Origin: Piper betle
Lineage: Eukaryota > Streptophyta > Magnoliopsida > Piperales > Piperaceae
NCBI GenBank assembly: GCA_033002965.1
Contig: JAURVB010008927.1
Location: 26,906-90,905, forward strand
Length of the DNA: 64,000 nt
Reading direction: 5' to 3'
Within the stretch, counting starts at the first letter, position 1; each line of letters begins with the position of its first letter. The notes under the pieces were generated by a model. The model was given only the letters and a program-made list of their open reading frames with translations. It did not search any database and was not told the DNA's origin. The translations under genes were made by a program, and so were the position numbers. This document shows, piece by piece, positions 50,241-61,792 of this stretch.

Positions 50241-50640
50241 AACTATACTCTATTACAATTCGAACCAAATTTTTAGTACAAAATAAATTTTTTAAAAAAT
50301 AATTTCATAAAAAAAACTTGACTTAGTCCTTACTCAAGTTAATATTATGAAATAAATTTTAAAAAATATAAAATAATTTTGTAATAAAAATTTGACTTGA
50401 GCGGGATAGAATGAAATTTTAATTACAAAATAAATTTTAAAAAAATAAAATAATTTCATAATAAAAATTTGACTCAGTCTTCACTCAAATCAAGTTTTTA
50501 TTATAAAATAAATTTTTTAATAAATAAAATAATTTCGTAATAAAACTTAACTCGGTCCAACTTGAGTCAATACTATGAAATAAAGTTTAAAAAATATTAA
50601 ATAATTTTTTTAATAAAAACTTCACTTGATTCGTTGGCTT
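50225..50640. repeat. AT-rich array of TTGACTCGG-type motifs
   Basis: Units of AAAATAATTT.GTAATAAAAACTTGACT repeat about every 70-80 bases between block 2 and the second transposase unit. Non-coding. Confidence -1.
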
Positions 50641-50641
50641 C

Positions 50642-53600
50642 CCTTGCAACGACGATTACCGCCCCAAGCTGCCAACGACGATGGCCCCAAGCTGCAGCTC
50701 ACGCCGTTCCCTCGGCTGTGGCCCCTGCCGCCCCCGCACTAGCCCCTGCCCCAGCCGTAGCCGCATGCCACCACCGACCCCTGCAGCCACCAGCCCCGGC
50801 CCAGCTGTTGCCCCATGCCACCACCTCGCCCACCACCGTTCGTGGCTGTGGCTGGGCTTGTCTCGAGTGAAAAAAAATATACTCGGTCTCGACTCGAGTC
50901 AAGTAAATAAAAAATTGACTCAGTATCGACTCAAGTCAAGTAAATAAAAAATTGACTCTATCTCAACTTGAGTCAAATAAGTAAAAAATTGACTCAGTTG
51001 TAACTCGATTCAAGTCAATAAAAAATTGATACGGTCCTAACTCAAGTCAATCAAAACTTGACTCGGTCCCAACATGAGTCAATTAAAACTTGACTCAGTC
51101 CTGACTCGAGTCAATATTAAAAAATCATGCGTCCTAACTTAGTAAACAGTTGAAAAATTAATTTTGTGATCAACTATAAATTAAAAAAAATGGTAGACTT
51201 TTATATATTATGATAGCATTTAAACTATATTGTTGAAGTTGGCAACACATCAAAACACATGAGAGCCATCTAATTTAACTTTCTTCCAGAGGATAAATAA
51301 AAGTACAAACTTACAAGTAACACATTTGTCAAGTTTGATTAAAGTCAATAACAATTCATGGAAGCAAGTTACAAATTACTGACATTATACAATCCTTCTA
51401 GATTCGAAGCTATCATAGTCGTTCTGCATCACTAGTTTGAGATTCGCTATCACTGCATCGACGCCCCCAAATAGATGCCACGACTCCACTTTCAGATGGA
51501 ACTTTTTTGCCTACATATTTAAAAACAAAATACGGCAAATAATTACACAAATTATATATAACAAAGATAAAAATAAGGTTGCGGTAGGCATTACCGATGT
51601 GCTACAAGTGCAGGGCAAGTGCACTTATCATGCCCAACTCCCGTTTATTGCAACCATGGCATAGCCTATCTTTTACCATATGGTCCATTGCAAGTTCTTT
51701 ACCACTCTTCTATCTTTTACCACTTCCTTTTATCTTGGATTGTGTCGGTGGATGTACTTGTATTCCATGCTGGACTTGTATTCTATGATGTGGATCATCT
51801 ACCACATCTTCTACCAATTTCTCTATCTCTAAAAGTTTTTGCTTGGCGAGATCAAATTTCTTAGATGATGAATATACATTTTTGGCCCATTGATGAAATA
51901 TACGGTGCAATTCTCCCTAATTAGAGAATAAAGTTTTGTTACAATCACCACGAAGTTCCACTTCATCACCATCAAGAAAACCTTCCTTTGCTATTTCAAG
52001 TGTCCATCTCTTCATGATATCGAGTTCAGGAAAAATATCCGTTTCATTTAATCTCAATACATACAGTAAATGCCTATATTGAATACCTTCAATTTCCAAA
52101 ATTTGATAACTACATATGCATCTACTGTCAACTCCCTTGTAAGTAACATGTGCAACAAACTCTTTATTATTTCTGCAATATATTACATCATACTTGTTCA
52201 ACATCCTCCTCATCTAATTTCTTATAAGATGAGCAACAAACCAAACAGTATTGTAATTCTTCTTGAAACTTATAAAATATTTTTCGAGTATAAACCTTTA
52301 TCATCTTAGATTCCATCTTGATTGGAGTGACCAATTTGAGGCTTTTATATGAGTTTTCATAAAATTCTTTTGCCTCGTTCAATCTCTTTCTTTTTATAGC
52401 TCTCTCAAATCTATGTATAAATTCAATATGGCTATTTTCTTTGTTCACATACCTCGAGTAAAATGAGTTTTGAGATTCACTTCATTGCGAACTTCTTATA
52501 CCAGTTAAAAATATACCTTTACTATACACAGGCACCCACACATGACGAATTGCATATATGGTTTAACCACGCATTTTCCTCCATGCAATTATCTTTCGTT
52601 ATTTCACTTTATTGTGATTCAAGTTCTTTTATTTTCGGCACCATAAATTAAATTATGGAATGGCTCATAAAACTCCCTTCTGTGAGCAATTGCACCTATT
52701 TTTCACTCCCCTTCTTAGGGATAAGCCAAATGCAAAGACGATGATATATTGAAGGAAGTGTTAATTTAATTGCTTTATCCATTGCAGGGTCTTCATTAGT
52801 AACAATTGCCCCTAGATGCCTTCCATCCATGCATTTCAAAAATGTTTCAAACAACCACACAAACAACTCAGATCTTTTCATTACATAAAAAGCACATCAA
52901 ATGTAATTCTTTGCTGTGATGGTTTACTCCAGTGAATGGAGTAAAAACAAGTGCATATTTATTTGTATCATATGTTATATAAAAAATCATCACATCTGAG
53001 AAAGTTGATAATTTTTCTCGAAATTCCATCCATCCAAAAATATTGCTTCAATCTACCCTTATCATCTACTTCATTGGAATAAAAAGGAGTCATTCATCTC
53101 TTTCATTTCCTAAAAATGTTCCAACAATAATAGGGCATCTATTTCCTTTATCTCTTCTTTACTTTTTGTCTGGGCATTTCTACTATCTTTCTTTGTACAA
53201 CCAATATTTTCAACCCTACCTGCTTCAATTTCTAGTACATACATTAGTTGAAAAGTTTTTATGTTAGCCTCTCCAAATGTGTCAATTAAATTTCGGTTTA
53301 CACTTGTAACATGCCTATGTGACATGAGAAATTGAGTTTTTGATGGTGTCAGGAGTATATGACTATGTCCTTCTTCAAAATGCATGACTTTCCATGTGCC
53401 CTCTGTATTTTTAGTTACCCTGATACATGCATGACAATCTTCTCTAATTATAGAATGAGTTCTTTTTTCTTTTTGTGGGGTATTTCTCTTTGTGCCTCAT
53501 CTTCTTTTATATGTCCTTTTTAGAACACACAAACACTTGAAACCATAACTCTTTTGTTCTCTTATGATAATTTGTTGCTATATTTAGGTAAACAAAATCC

Positions 53601-54040
53601 AACTATATTTGAATAACTACTATAGGAGTTGAGTACATCGTTTAAATAATCAAATTTTATTCCAACCTTCGATTTAAACTCATCTGCAACACTAGGATAG
53701 ACTATTGTAATATCTTGATCTAATTCTTCTTCATCGGATCCATTATCTTGAAGATTGTCCATTTTAAAAAATACAAAATTTATAAAATTTAAGATAATTT
53801 TCAACTAAAATAGTTACAATGAACAGAGTTAATTTAGTCAAAGTATTTTTAAAGGTTTAACTCTTACGGAATGCTCGTCTTCGGCTGGATTTGTTCTTGG
53901 CTGACAGATGCAAATTTGGCGTCCTCGACTATATTCACAAATATTTTGACCTGAAAATATATTTTTACATACATAGAAACATAAGTATGAGAAATCAAGG
54001 CAACCAGTATGTCTCATCAAAAATTTTTTTATTTTTGTGT
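50642..54040. repeat. Transposase-bearing unit, copy 2
   Basis: Direct partner of 46610-49535, about 0.47 kb longer, mainly because it keeps about 430 bp at 52630-53045 that copy 1 lacks. It includes its own GACTCGAGTCAA array (50870-51120). Confidence -1.
51590..53763 (-). pseudogene. FAR1/MULE-type transposase relic, copy 2
   Basis: The minus-strand order matches copy 1: MDNLQDNGSDEEELDQDITI at the start (53763), FEEGHSHILLTPSKTQFLMS and HRHVTSVNRNLIDTFGEANI (53385-53270), a MULE catalytic-region remnant FVWLFETFLKCMDGRH and AIKLTLPSIYHRLCIW (52860-52710), FERAIKRKRLNEAKEFYENS (about 52410-52350), SWIM finger EIEGIQYRHLLYVL (52140-52040, the first cysteine of CRH replaced by tyrosine), and a zinc knuckle broken by one missing base near 51648. 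Multiple stops and frame changes make it non-functional. It retains the region deleted in copy 1. Confidence -1.
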
Positions 54041-54099
54041 AAATTCACCATTTAATTTGGTCTAGCTGATTATAAAATGCGAGTTAAAGGGAAATTTCA

Positions 54100-54481
54100 C
54101 CCTGGATGCAGAGGCGCGTCAATGAGGGAGGCGGGGTGGTGGCCAGGGGTCTTGTGCGCAGGGGGTTGGCCGCACGTGGGGGGGGGGGGTCAGGGGCGGC
54201 GGTAAGGGGTGGGTGGGCTGAGGGTTGGCGATCAGGGGCGGCGGGCTGGGGGTTGGCGGCCGGCGGACGGCGGCGGTCTGCAGTGCGGGGGCCGTGGGCT
54301 CGAGCAAGGGGTCGCAGGGATCGAGGTGGAGGCAGAGGCTAGGTGATCTAGTGGTGGTGGGGGGGGTGGACCTTTATAGCTGCCTGGGGCGGGAGGGGAA
54401 GCACCGGCGAGGGGAGGGGGATGGCTCGGTGTTGTGGGCAATTGGATCTAATCCAAAGACCTTTAATCCATGCGCTGACAT

Positions 54482-54519
<38 letters not shown>

Positions 54520-55850
54520 CATGTCTGCAATGCACTGCAGTCTTTTTGCATTGCATTGCTATGCGCGGCCTGTGGGTTGTTGGATGAAAATTCAACGGTC
54601 CACAGGCCCCCACCCCACGACTTGCCCGATCTGCATGGCATAGCTGCCAGCCCGACTGCCCACCATTGCGCGACCGGCCCCCCATCATGACCGAAGCTTC
54701 CCGCCACCCCATTGTGGCTCCCTTGGCATGACCTGCCCTCCTGACCCCGCCCACCATCCCGACACCAATCCCCCACTGCAAGAGACCACCCTTGCCGCCC
54801 TGACACCAACCCCTTCCGCGGTCCTCTTGCCCCTCCGCCGCTGTCCCCCAAGCCACATGACCCTCTGCTGCGGCCCCCGGTGGAGGGGCGGGCTACTTGG
54901 GGGGTCTCAAAGGAGGGGTGGGCGGGCCATGGCGAGGGTGATTGGTCGTAGTGGGGGGTTTGTTGCGCGGCGGCAGACTGCATCGGGAGGGCAGGTCATG
55001 CCAAGGGAGCCGCGGCCGGGTGGTGGGTGGCTTTGGTCATTGTGGGGGGTCGGTCACACTGTGGCGGGCGGGGTCGGGCAGGGTGGGGGTGGCCTTGTTG
55101 GGCGAGTCGAGCTGGTCGTGAGGTAGGGGGCTGTGGGCTTGAGAGTTGTGGGCCGTTAGATTTTCATCTAATGGCCCCCGAGCCGTACGGAGCAATATGC
55201 TACAAAAAGGCTATAACGCATTATAGTGTGATTATATATATATATATATATATATATGTGAGCGTGGTGGCTGTAATGCAGCACAGCCAACTTGGCTGTG
55301 CTGCATTTTTCAGCCGTTGGATTTAATCCAACGGCTGGAAATTACTCTCCACCCACACCCCCCCACCCACCCGCCGGAAATTAACTCCGGCGGCTCTTCT
55401 CCTCGGCCGGCCGCCACGTCCCCTTCCCCGCGCATCCCCTCCACTTCCCCCCGCCGCGCCCGCCTGCTACGCGCCCGCCCGCCGTCGCCCGCCCGCCTCG
55501 CCCACCCGCCTCGCCCTCCCGCTGTCCGCCGCGCCCGCCCACTGCCCGTTCCCCTTGTTTTGGCGCGCCACCTCGAGTCACCCAGGGAAGAGTCGGGAAT
55601 GGGGGGGACGAGGCTAGGATGGTCGTCGCCGGGGTTGGTGCTCGGCGGTGAAGCATGGAAGGTGGGCGGCAGTGGTGGCCGAGAATCAAATCGGTAGGGA
55701 GAGGGGAAGGAAGGGAGGCGGTGGTGAGGTGTCCCTGGTTAGCAGTGGGCGGCCGGCGGCGAGGTCGCCATCGGTGAGGTGGCGCGGCAAAAAGGGGCGA
55801 AGAAACAGAGTCGCCGGCGAAACAGGGGAGGAGGAAATGGGCAGGGGTAG
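54100..55850. mobile_element. Chain of GC-rich palindromic blocks with two (TA)n tracts, block 3
   Basis: GC-rich core, weak stem A' (54436-54461), (TA)n 54484-54518, stem A 54567-54608 (GGCCTGTGGGTTGTTGGAT with ATTCAACGGTCCACAGGCC), core, A' 55150-55177 (GGGCCGTTAGAT with ATCTAATGGCCC), (TA)n 55231-55257, B 55275-55307 (16-base arms AATGCAGCACAGCCAA / TTGGCTGTGCTGCATT with a one-base loop), A 55311-55337 (CAGCCGTTGGATT / AATCCAACGGCTG, one-base loop), then core to 55850. Long open frames here are proline/arginine/glycine-rich and run through the (TA)n tracts as Ile-Tyr repeats, so none is called as a gene. Confidence -1.
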
Positions 55851-55851
55851 T

Positions 55852-57250
55852 TTCGTAATAAAAACTTGACTCGCTCCTGACTCGAGTTAATATTACGAAA
55901 TACCTCTCGAAAAATATTAAAAAATAAAATAAAATACCATAAAATAAAATAATCCATTAGAACTTAATTATTTTATTTTATGGTATTTTACTCTATTTTT
56001 TTATATTTCTGGGATTTCTTTCGTAATATTGACTCGGGTTGGGACCGAGTCAAGTTTTTATTACAAAATTATTTTATTTTATTTTTAAAAATTTATTTCG
56101 TAATATTGACTCAAGTTGGACCGAGTCAAGTTTTTATTACAAATTTATTTTATTTTATTTTTAAAATTTATTTTATAATATTGATTCGAGTCAGGACCGA
56201 GTCAAGTTTTTTATTACAAAATTACCCCTCTCGAAAAATATGAACAAAATAGGGTAAAATACCATAAAATAAAATAATCCATTAGAATTTGATTATTTTA
56301 TGTTATGATATGTTCCTGTATTTTTTTATGTTTTTTGGGATTTATTTTGTAATATTGACTCGAGTCGGGATCAAGTCAAATTTTTATTACAAAACTACCA
56401 CTCTCGAAAAATATGACCAAAATAGGGTAAAATACCATAAAATAAAATAATCCATTAGAATTTGATTATTTTGTGTTATGATATTTTCCTATATTTTTTA
56501 TGTTTTTTGGGATTTATTTTGTAATATTGACACGAGTCAAGAAGGAAGAAATAGGTAGGGGTAGTTTTGTAATAAAAATTTGACTCGATATCGACTCGAG
56601 TCAATATTACCAAATAGATCCCAAAAATATAAAAAAATATAAAAAAATACCATAAAATAAAACAATCGAATTCTAATGGATTATTTTATTTTATGGTATT
56701 TTACTCTATTTTTTCTAATCTTTCGAGATGTATTACGTAATATTAATTTAAATCGAGAGCAAATCAAGTTTTTATTATAAAATTGCTATTGTTTCATTTT
56801 TCTCCATCAACCCTTTTTTCTCACCCACCTCACTAACGCTGTCACCTAGCAATTTTGTAATAAAAACTTGACTCGTCCTGACTCGAGTCAATATTACGAA
56901 TAAATTTCAAAAAAATATGAAAAAAATAAAGTAAAATACCATAAAATAAAATAATCCATTAGAATTCAATTGTTTTATTTTATGGTGTTTTCTTGTATTT
57001 TTTATATTTTTGGGATCTATTTGGTAATATTAATTCGAGTCGAGACCGAGTCAAATTTTTCTTACAAAGTTATTTTATTTTTTAAATTTAACCGAGTCAA
57101 GTTTTTATTCCAAAATTATTTTATTTTTTTAAATTTATTTCGTAATATTAACTCGAATTGGGAGTCAAATTTTTATTATGAAATTATTTTATATTTTAAA
57201 ATTTATTTCGTAATAAAACTTGACTCGAGCCATGACCGAGTAAAATTTTT
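55852..57250. repeat. AT-rich foldback repeats built on GTAATAAAAACTTGACTCG
   Basis: Foldback units with roughly 100-base arms: 55852-56072, 56569-56785 and 56855-57065. Each arm starts GTAATAAAAACTTGACTCG, passes through GACTCGAGTCAATATTACG and ends near ATACCATAAAATAAAATAAT. The mirrored arm follows after a centre like CCATTAGAA. Partial units lie between. Nothing coding. Confidence -1.
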
Positions 57251-57254
57251 ATTA

Positions 57255-59175
57255 CGTTACTGCCATCCCCTGTTCGCCACCCCCCCCTCTGTTCTTGCCA
57301 GCGCGACCGGGGGCAGGCTGTAGCGGGGCGGCAAGCGAAGTGGTGGGGGACGGTCGCGGCTTCGAGCAGGGCGGGCGGGGACGGCCGCGGCGTCGAGTGG
57401 GGCGGGTGGGGACGGCGGCTGCGAGTGGGGGTAGGGGCGAGGCAGGGGGATGGGGCGGCGGCTGCGAGCGGGGCCGAGGCCGGGGGCGGGGGCCGACCGC
57501 GGCTGCCGGAGGGCAGGGGCGACCGGCAGGGAAGGTCGGGGGCGAGGGCGACCGCAGCTGCGGGAGGGCGGGGCGACTGTCGGAGCGGCGCGACGAGCGT
57601 TGGGACACCCCCCCTCCCTTCAATCCTATATTTTTTTCCCAGCCGTTGGATAAAATCCAACGGCTGGGAAAAAACTCCAACACAGCCACAGGAAACTTAT
57701 TTCCTATATATATATATATATATTATATATATATATATATATATATGAGGAGGGAGAGGCTGTACTGCAGCACAGCCATCTTGGCTATGTTGCAGCATTC
57801 TAGCCGTTGGATTTAATCCAACGGCTGGATAAAAATTGGGTGGCGTTGCCGCCGCCGCCTATCGACGCGTCACCGTCACCCAGGCCGACGCGACGCCACC
57901 CCTGCCCCGCCCATCGCCGCCCCTGGCCGATGGGGCGGTGACGTAACCCCCTCGCGGCGACCAGGCGGCGGATCTAGCCGTTCCGCCTCTTCCCCTATCG
58001 GCCCGCCGCACCACAGCCAGGGCGACACCACCCCCACCCTGTTGGGGCAGCTTCCCCCGCAGCCACCCCATCCCCCGCCCGCCACCCCGCCGCCTGACGC
58101 CCCCCCCCTCCACCCCCCGTCCCCTGCCCGCCACCCAGTCCCCTGCCCACCACCCCGCCGTGTGATGCCCCCCCATCCCCCGCCTGCCACCCCGCCGCGC
58201 CGCGCCCGCGTCCCGGTCGCCGCCGCCCCCCAGCCGTCGCCATGGCTAGGCACCCTTCCCGCCTCCTTCGCCGTCGCTGCTACGGCGGCACCGGCGGCCC
58301 CCTCATTTTTTGTTTTGATCTTGGTCGTTGGATGCTAATCCAACGGCCAAGATCAAGCTCCAGCACAGCCAAGCCAAGATGGCTGCGCCGTGGTCGGGGG
58401 GTGGCGGCGGGCCGAGGGGCGCGGCGGGGTGGCGAGGGACAGGTGCGGGCGAGGGACAGGGAATAGGCAGGGCGGCTAGATCCGCCGCCCCGTCGCCGCG
58501 AGGGGGGATGGCATCGCGTCGGCCGGGGTGGCGGCGTCGGCGATGCCACTCAGTTTTTTTATCCAGCCGTTGGATTAAATCCAACGGCTGGAATACTGCA
58601 GCACAGCCAAGATGGTTGCACTACAGTACAGCCTCCCCTTCCTCTATATATATATATATATAATTTGCTACTATGTGCTGCCATTGGTTAGCAGCGCGTG
58701 GAAGGAGCCGTTGGATTAGCTCAACGGCTCCCCATCCTTCCCCCCAGCCAGCTCCGCTTCTTCCCGCCCGCCAGCCGTCACTGCCCCTCTTGCCGCCCCA
58801 GCGCCCGCCCTTGCCACGCCGCGTCCACACCCGCCTTTGCCCGCTCCCTATTTCCCCCTTCCACCGACCCCCGCCCCCGCCCCACTGCCGCCGAGCATCT
58901 ACCTGGGTGCCCTTCTGACTGCGGCGCCTAGGCCGCACTTCACCCCCCCAGCAAGGGCGGAGCTTCCCCTCCCCCTGCCCTGTTTCAACCCCCCTGCCCT
59001 ATTTCAACCCCCTTCCCCCAGCTTGGCCTCCACCCTGCGCCATCTCCCCCTGCCGCCCCGTTTCCCTCCCGCTCTCCTTCCTTTCGCCCGAACCCCACGC
59101 CGGCGTCACCAACAACACCGCCAACGGTGGCGCAAAAAGCAGGGCGGGGGAGGAGGGCAGGGTGGAAAGACGATG
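57255..59175. mobile_element. Chain of GC-rich palindromic blocks with two (TA)n tracts, block 4
   Basis: Bounded left by TTTTTATTACGTTACTGCC and right by TTCGTAATAAAATTTTGACT, mirrored motifs. Stems: A' 57632-57674 (20-base arms TTTTTTCCCAGCCGTTGGAT and their exact complement), (TA)n 57706-57746, B 57765-57796, A 57801-57828 (AGCCGTTGGATT / AATCCAACGGCT), A' 58317-58354 (GATCTTGGTCGTTGGAT / ATCCAACGGCCAAGATC), A' 58563-58591 (CCAGCCGTTGGATT / AATCCAACGGCTGG), (TA)n 58644-58662, and A 58704-58731 (GGAGCCGTTG / CAACGGCTCC). Cores are GC-rich low-complexity sequence. Confidence -1.
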
Positions 59176-59177
59176 GC

Positions 59178-60125
59178 GAATTCGTAATAAAATTTTGACT
59201 CGCTCCCGAGTCAATATTACTAAATAAATATTAAAAATAATTTTAAAAAAATAATATACTATAAAATAAAATTTTGACTCGCTTCGAGCTAGAGTCGATA
59301 CTACAAAATTGATTTTTAATTTTTTTTAAAAAATATAATACCATAAAATAAAAACTTGACTCGTTCCCACGCGGGATTGAGTCAAGTTTTAATTACAAAA
59401 TGAATTTAAAAAATAAAATAATTCTAGTAATAAAAATTATACTCGCTCACGTCTCGCTCATTTCTAGAGTCAGAGTTTTTAATTTTTTAAATTTTTAAAT
59501 TTTTAAATTGACTCAAGTCAATAAATAATTTTTTAAATTTATTTCTTAATAATGACTCCATTCACAATAAAAGACTTGACTCGGTCTTTACTTGAGTCAA
59601 TATTATAAAATAAATTAAAATGATAAAATAATTTTGTAATAAAGACATGACTCGGTAGAGCACGAGATTGAGTCAATATTACAAAATAAATTAAAACAAT
59701 AAAAATTTATTTTGTAATTAAAACTTGACTCAATCCTGCACGGGATCGAGTATAGTTTTTATTAAAAAAATTTTATATTTTTAAAATTGATTTCATAGTA
59801 ATAAATTAAAAAAATAAAATAATTTTGTAATAAAAACTTACCTCTATCCCGCCTACGATGGAGTCAATATTATGAAATAAATTACATGAGTAAATTTAAA
59901 AAAATTAAAAATATTATAAATTTGACTCTAGAAAGGAGCAGAGTCGTGAATGAGTTAATTTTCTATTTCGAATTATTATTATTTTTAAAATTTATTTTGT
60001 AATTAAAACTTGACTTGATTCGTGATCAAGTTAACTTTTCATTATAAAATTATCTTATATTTTTAAATTTAATTCATAGTATTAAAAACTTGACTCAAGA
60101 AATGAGCGAGTCAAGTTTTTATTAC
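59178..60125. repeat. AT-rich array of TTGACTCG-type motifs
   Basis: Repeated AAAACTTGACTCG / CGAGTCAA words separated by A/T-rich 50-80-base spacers, between GC-rich blocks 4 and 5. More diverged than 55852-57250; full foldback units are not clear. Confidence -1.
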
Positions 60126-60395
60126 CGTGGAGGAGGAAGCTCCGCCGTGGTGGGGGTGGGTGAAGTGAGGCCTTGGCGGCGCGGTTGGATGGGTACCTAG
60201 TAGATGCTCGGCAGTAGTGGGGTGGGGGCGGGGGCGGGAAGGGGGAAATAGGGAGGGGACGGGGGCAGCCGGTGGGGGGGGGAGAATAGGGTGGGCGGGG
60301 CGCGGCACGGCAAGGCCGGGGCCGCAGCAGCGGCGAGCCGTTGGATTTCAATCCAAGGGCTCCCCCTTCCATGCGCTGCCAATTGAGGGAGCGCA

Positions 60396-60476
60396 CGCGC
60401 GCGCGCGCGCGCGCGCGCGCGCGCGCGCGCGCGCGCGCGCGCGCGCGCGCGCGCGTATATATATATATATATATAT
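60396..60476. repeat. (CG)30 fused to (TA)10
   Basis: Sixty bases of strictly alternating C and G (60396-60455) run directly into alternating T and A (60456-60476): about 80 bp of uninterrupted purine-pyrimidine alternation. (CG)n this long is rare in plant DNA. Confidence -1.
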
Positions 60477-61122
60477 GGAAAATATTGCCATGGGCTGCAT
60501 CAAAATGCAGCCCATTGAGCACTTGTTCGCGTGGACCGTCGGATCTTGATCCGGCAGCACCCAATCCAACCATCCATCCGCTATTGGACCGGCCCGCCAG
60601 ACCCGCCCGACCCGCCGGACCGCCCTCCGCCCGCCACCGCCCCGCCCCTCCCGACCGCGGCCCTCGCCGCCTGCCGCCGCGGCCTCGCCCCCTGCCGGCG
60701 GCCCTGCCCTCCAACCCCCTCCCCCACCCGGCCACGGCCCGCCGCCGTCGTCCCCGCCCTCGCCGACATCATTGGTGGGGGGCGGCACGGCCGGGGCGGG
60801 CGTGCGGGCGCAGATCCTGGCGACGGCGGTGGCGGAGAACGAGGGGTTGGCGGCTGCTCCAGGGTGCCGGCGAGGGCGGGGAGGACGGCAGCGAGCTGTG
60901 GCCGGGTGGGGGAGGGGGTGGAGGGCTGGGCCGCCGGCAGGGGCGACGATGCGGCGGCAGGCGGCGAGGCGCCGTGGAGCGATCGCGGGCGGGAGGGGCG
61001 GTCGCGGGCGGGAGGGCGGGTCCGGCGGGTCGGGCGGGTTTGGCGGGTTTGGCTGGCCGGTCCAACAGTAGGTGGGTGGTTTGATTGTGGGCCGTCGGAT
61101 CAAGATCCGACGGCCTACGCGA

Positions 61123-61173
61123 GGCAGCGCATTGGCGCTGCCAAAATAGGGCAGCGCACTGTAATGCGCTGCC
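61123..61173. repeat. Nested double hairpin at a (TA)n edge
   Basis: Outer arms GGCAGCGCATT (61123-61133) and AATGCGCTGCC (61163-61173) are exact complements. Inside them, GCGCTGCC (61135-61142) and GGCAGCGC (61150-61157) are also exact complements around AAAATAG. Confidence -1.
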
Positions 61174-61175
61174 CA

Positions 61176-61208
<33 letters not shown>

Positions 61209-61745
61209 GGGGAAAAATATTACCCATCGGCTGCATCAAAATGCAGCCCATTGGCACTTATTCGCGTGGGCCGTCGGATTTTGATCCGACGACCCTGTCA
61301 AACCACCACCACACCCTGCGGACCCGTTTGCCGGCCCGCCAGACCCGCCCGCCTGCCCAGTCCACTGCCCCTGCCGCCCAGCCCGCACGCCCTGCCCAAC
61401 GCCCGCCGCCTGCCCGCCGCCCGCCCATGTGCCGCCACGGCGACGCGCTCGACGCCCTGCCGACGCGCCGATGCCTCCCTGACGCCAACGCGGGCGGCTG
61501 GGCGTTGGTCAGGGCGTCGGGCGTGCCAACGTCGGCGGCGTACGCGCGCGCGTGCGGCGCGCGCGGCGTGGCGTCAGGCAGGCGGCGGCGGCGACGCAGC
61601 GGCGCGAGCGAGTTCTGGCGGGTCATGCGAACGAGTCACAGTCAGGGGTGGGTGGGTGCTTTGATTGTGGGCCGATCGGATCAAGATCCGGCGGACACAC
61701 ACGGCGCAGCAACTGCTGCCAAAATAGGGCAGTGCACTGCAGCCC

Positions 61746-61792
<47 letters not shown>

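Noticed and set aside
29583..61787. Endogenous pararetrovirus integrated at (TA)n sites
   Set aside because: Some plant endogenous viruses favour (TA)n, but no reverse transcriptase, protease or movement-protein motif is visible in the blocks.
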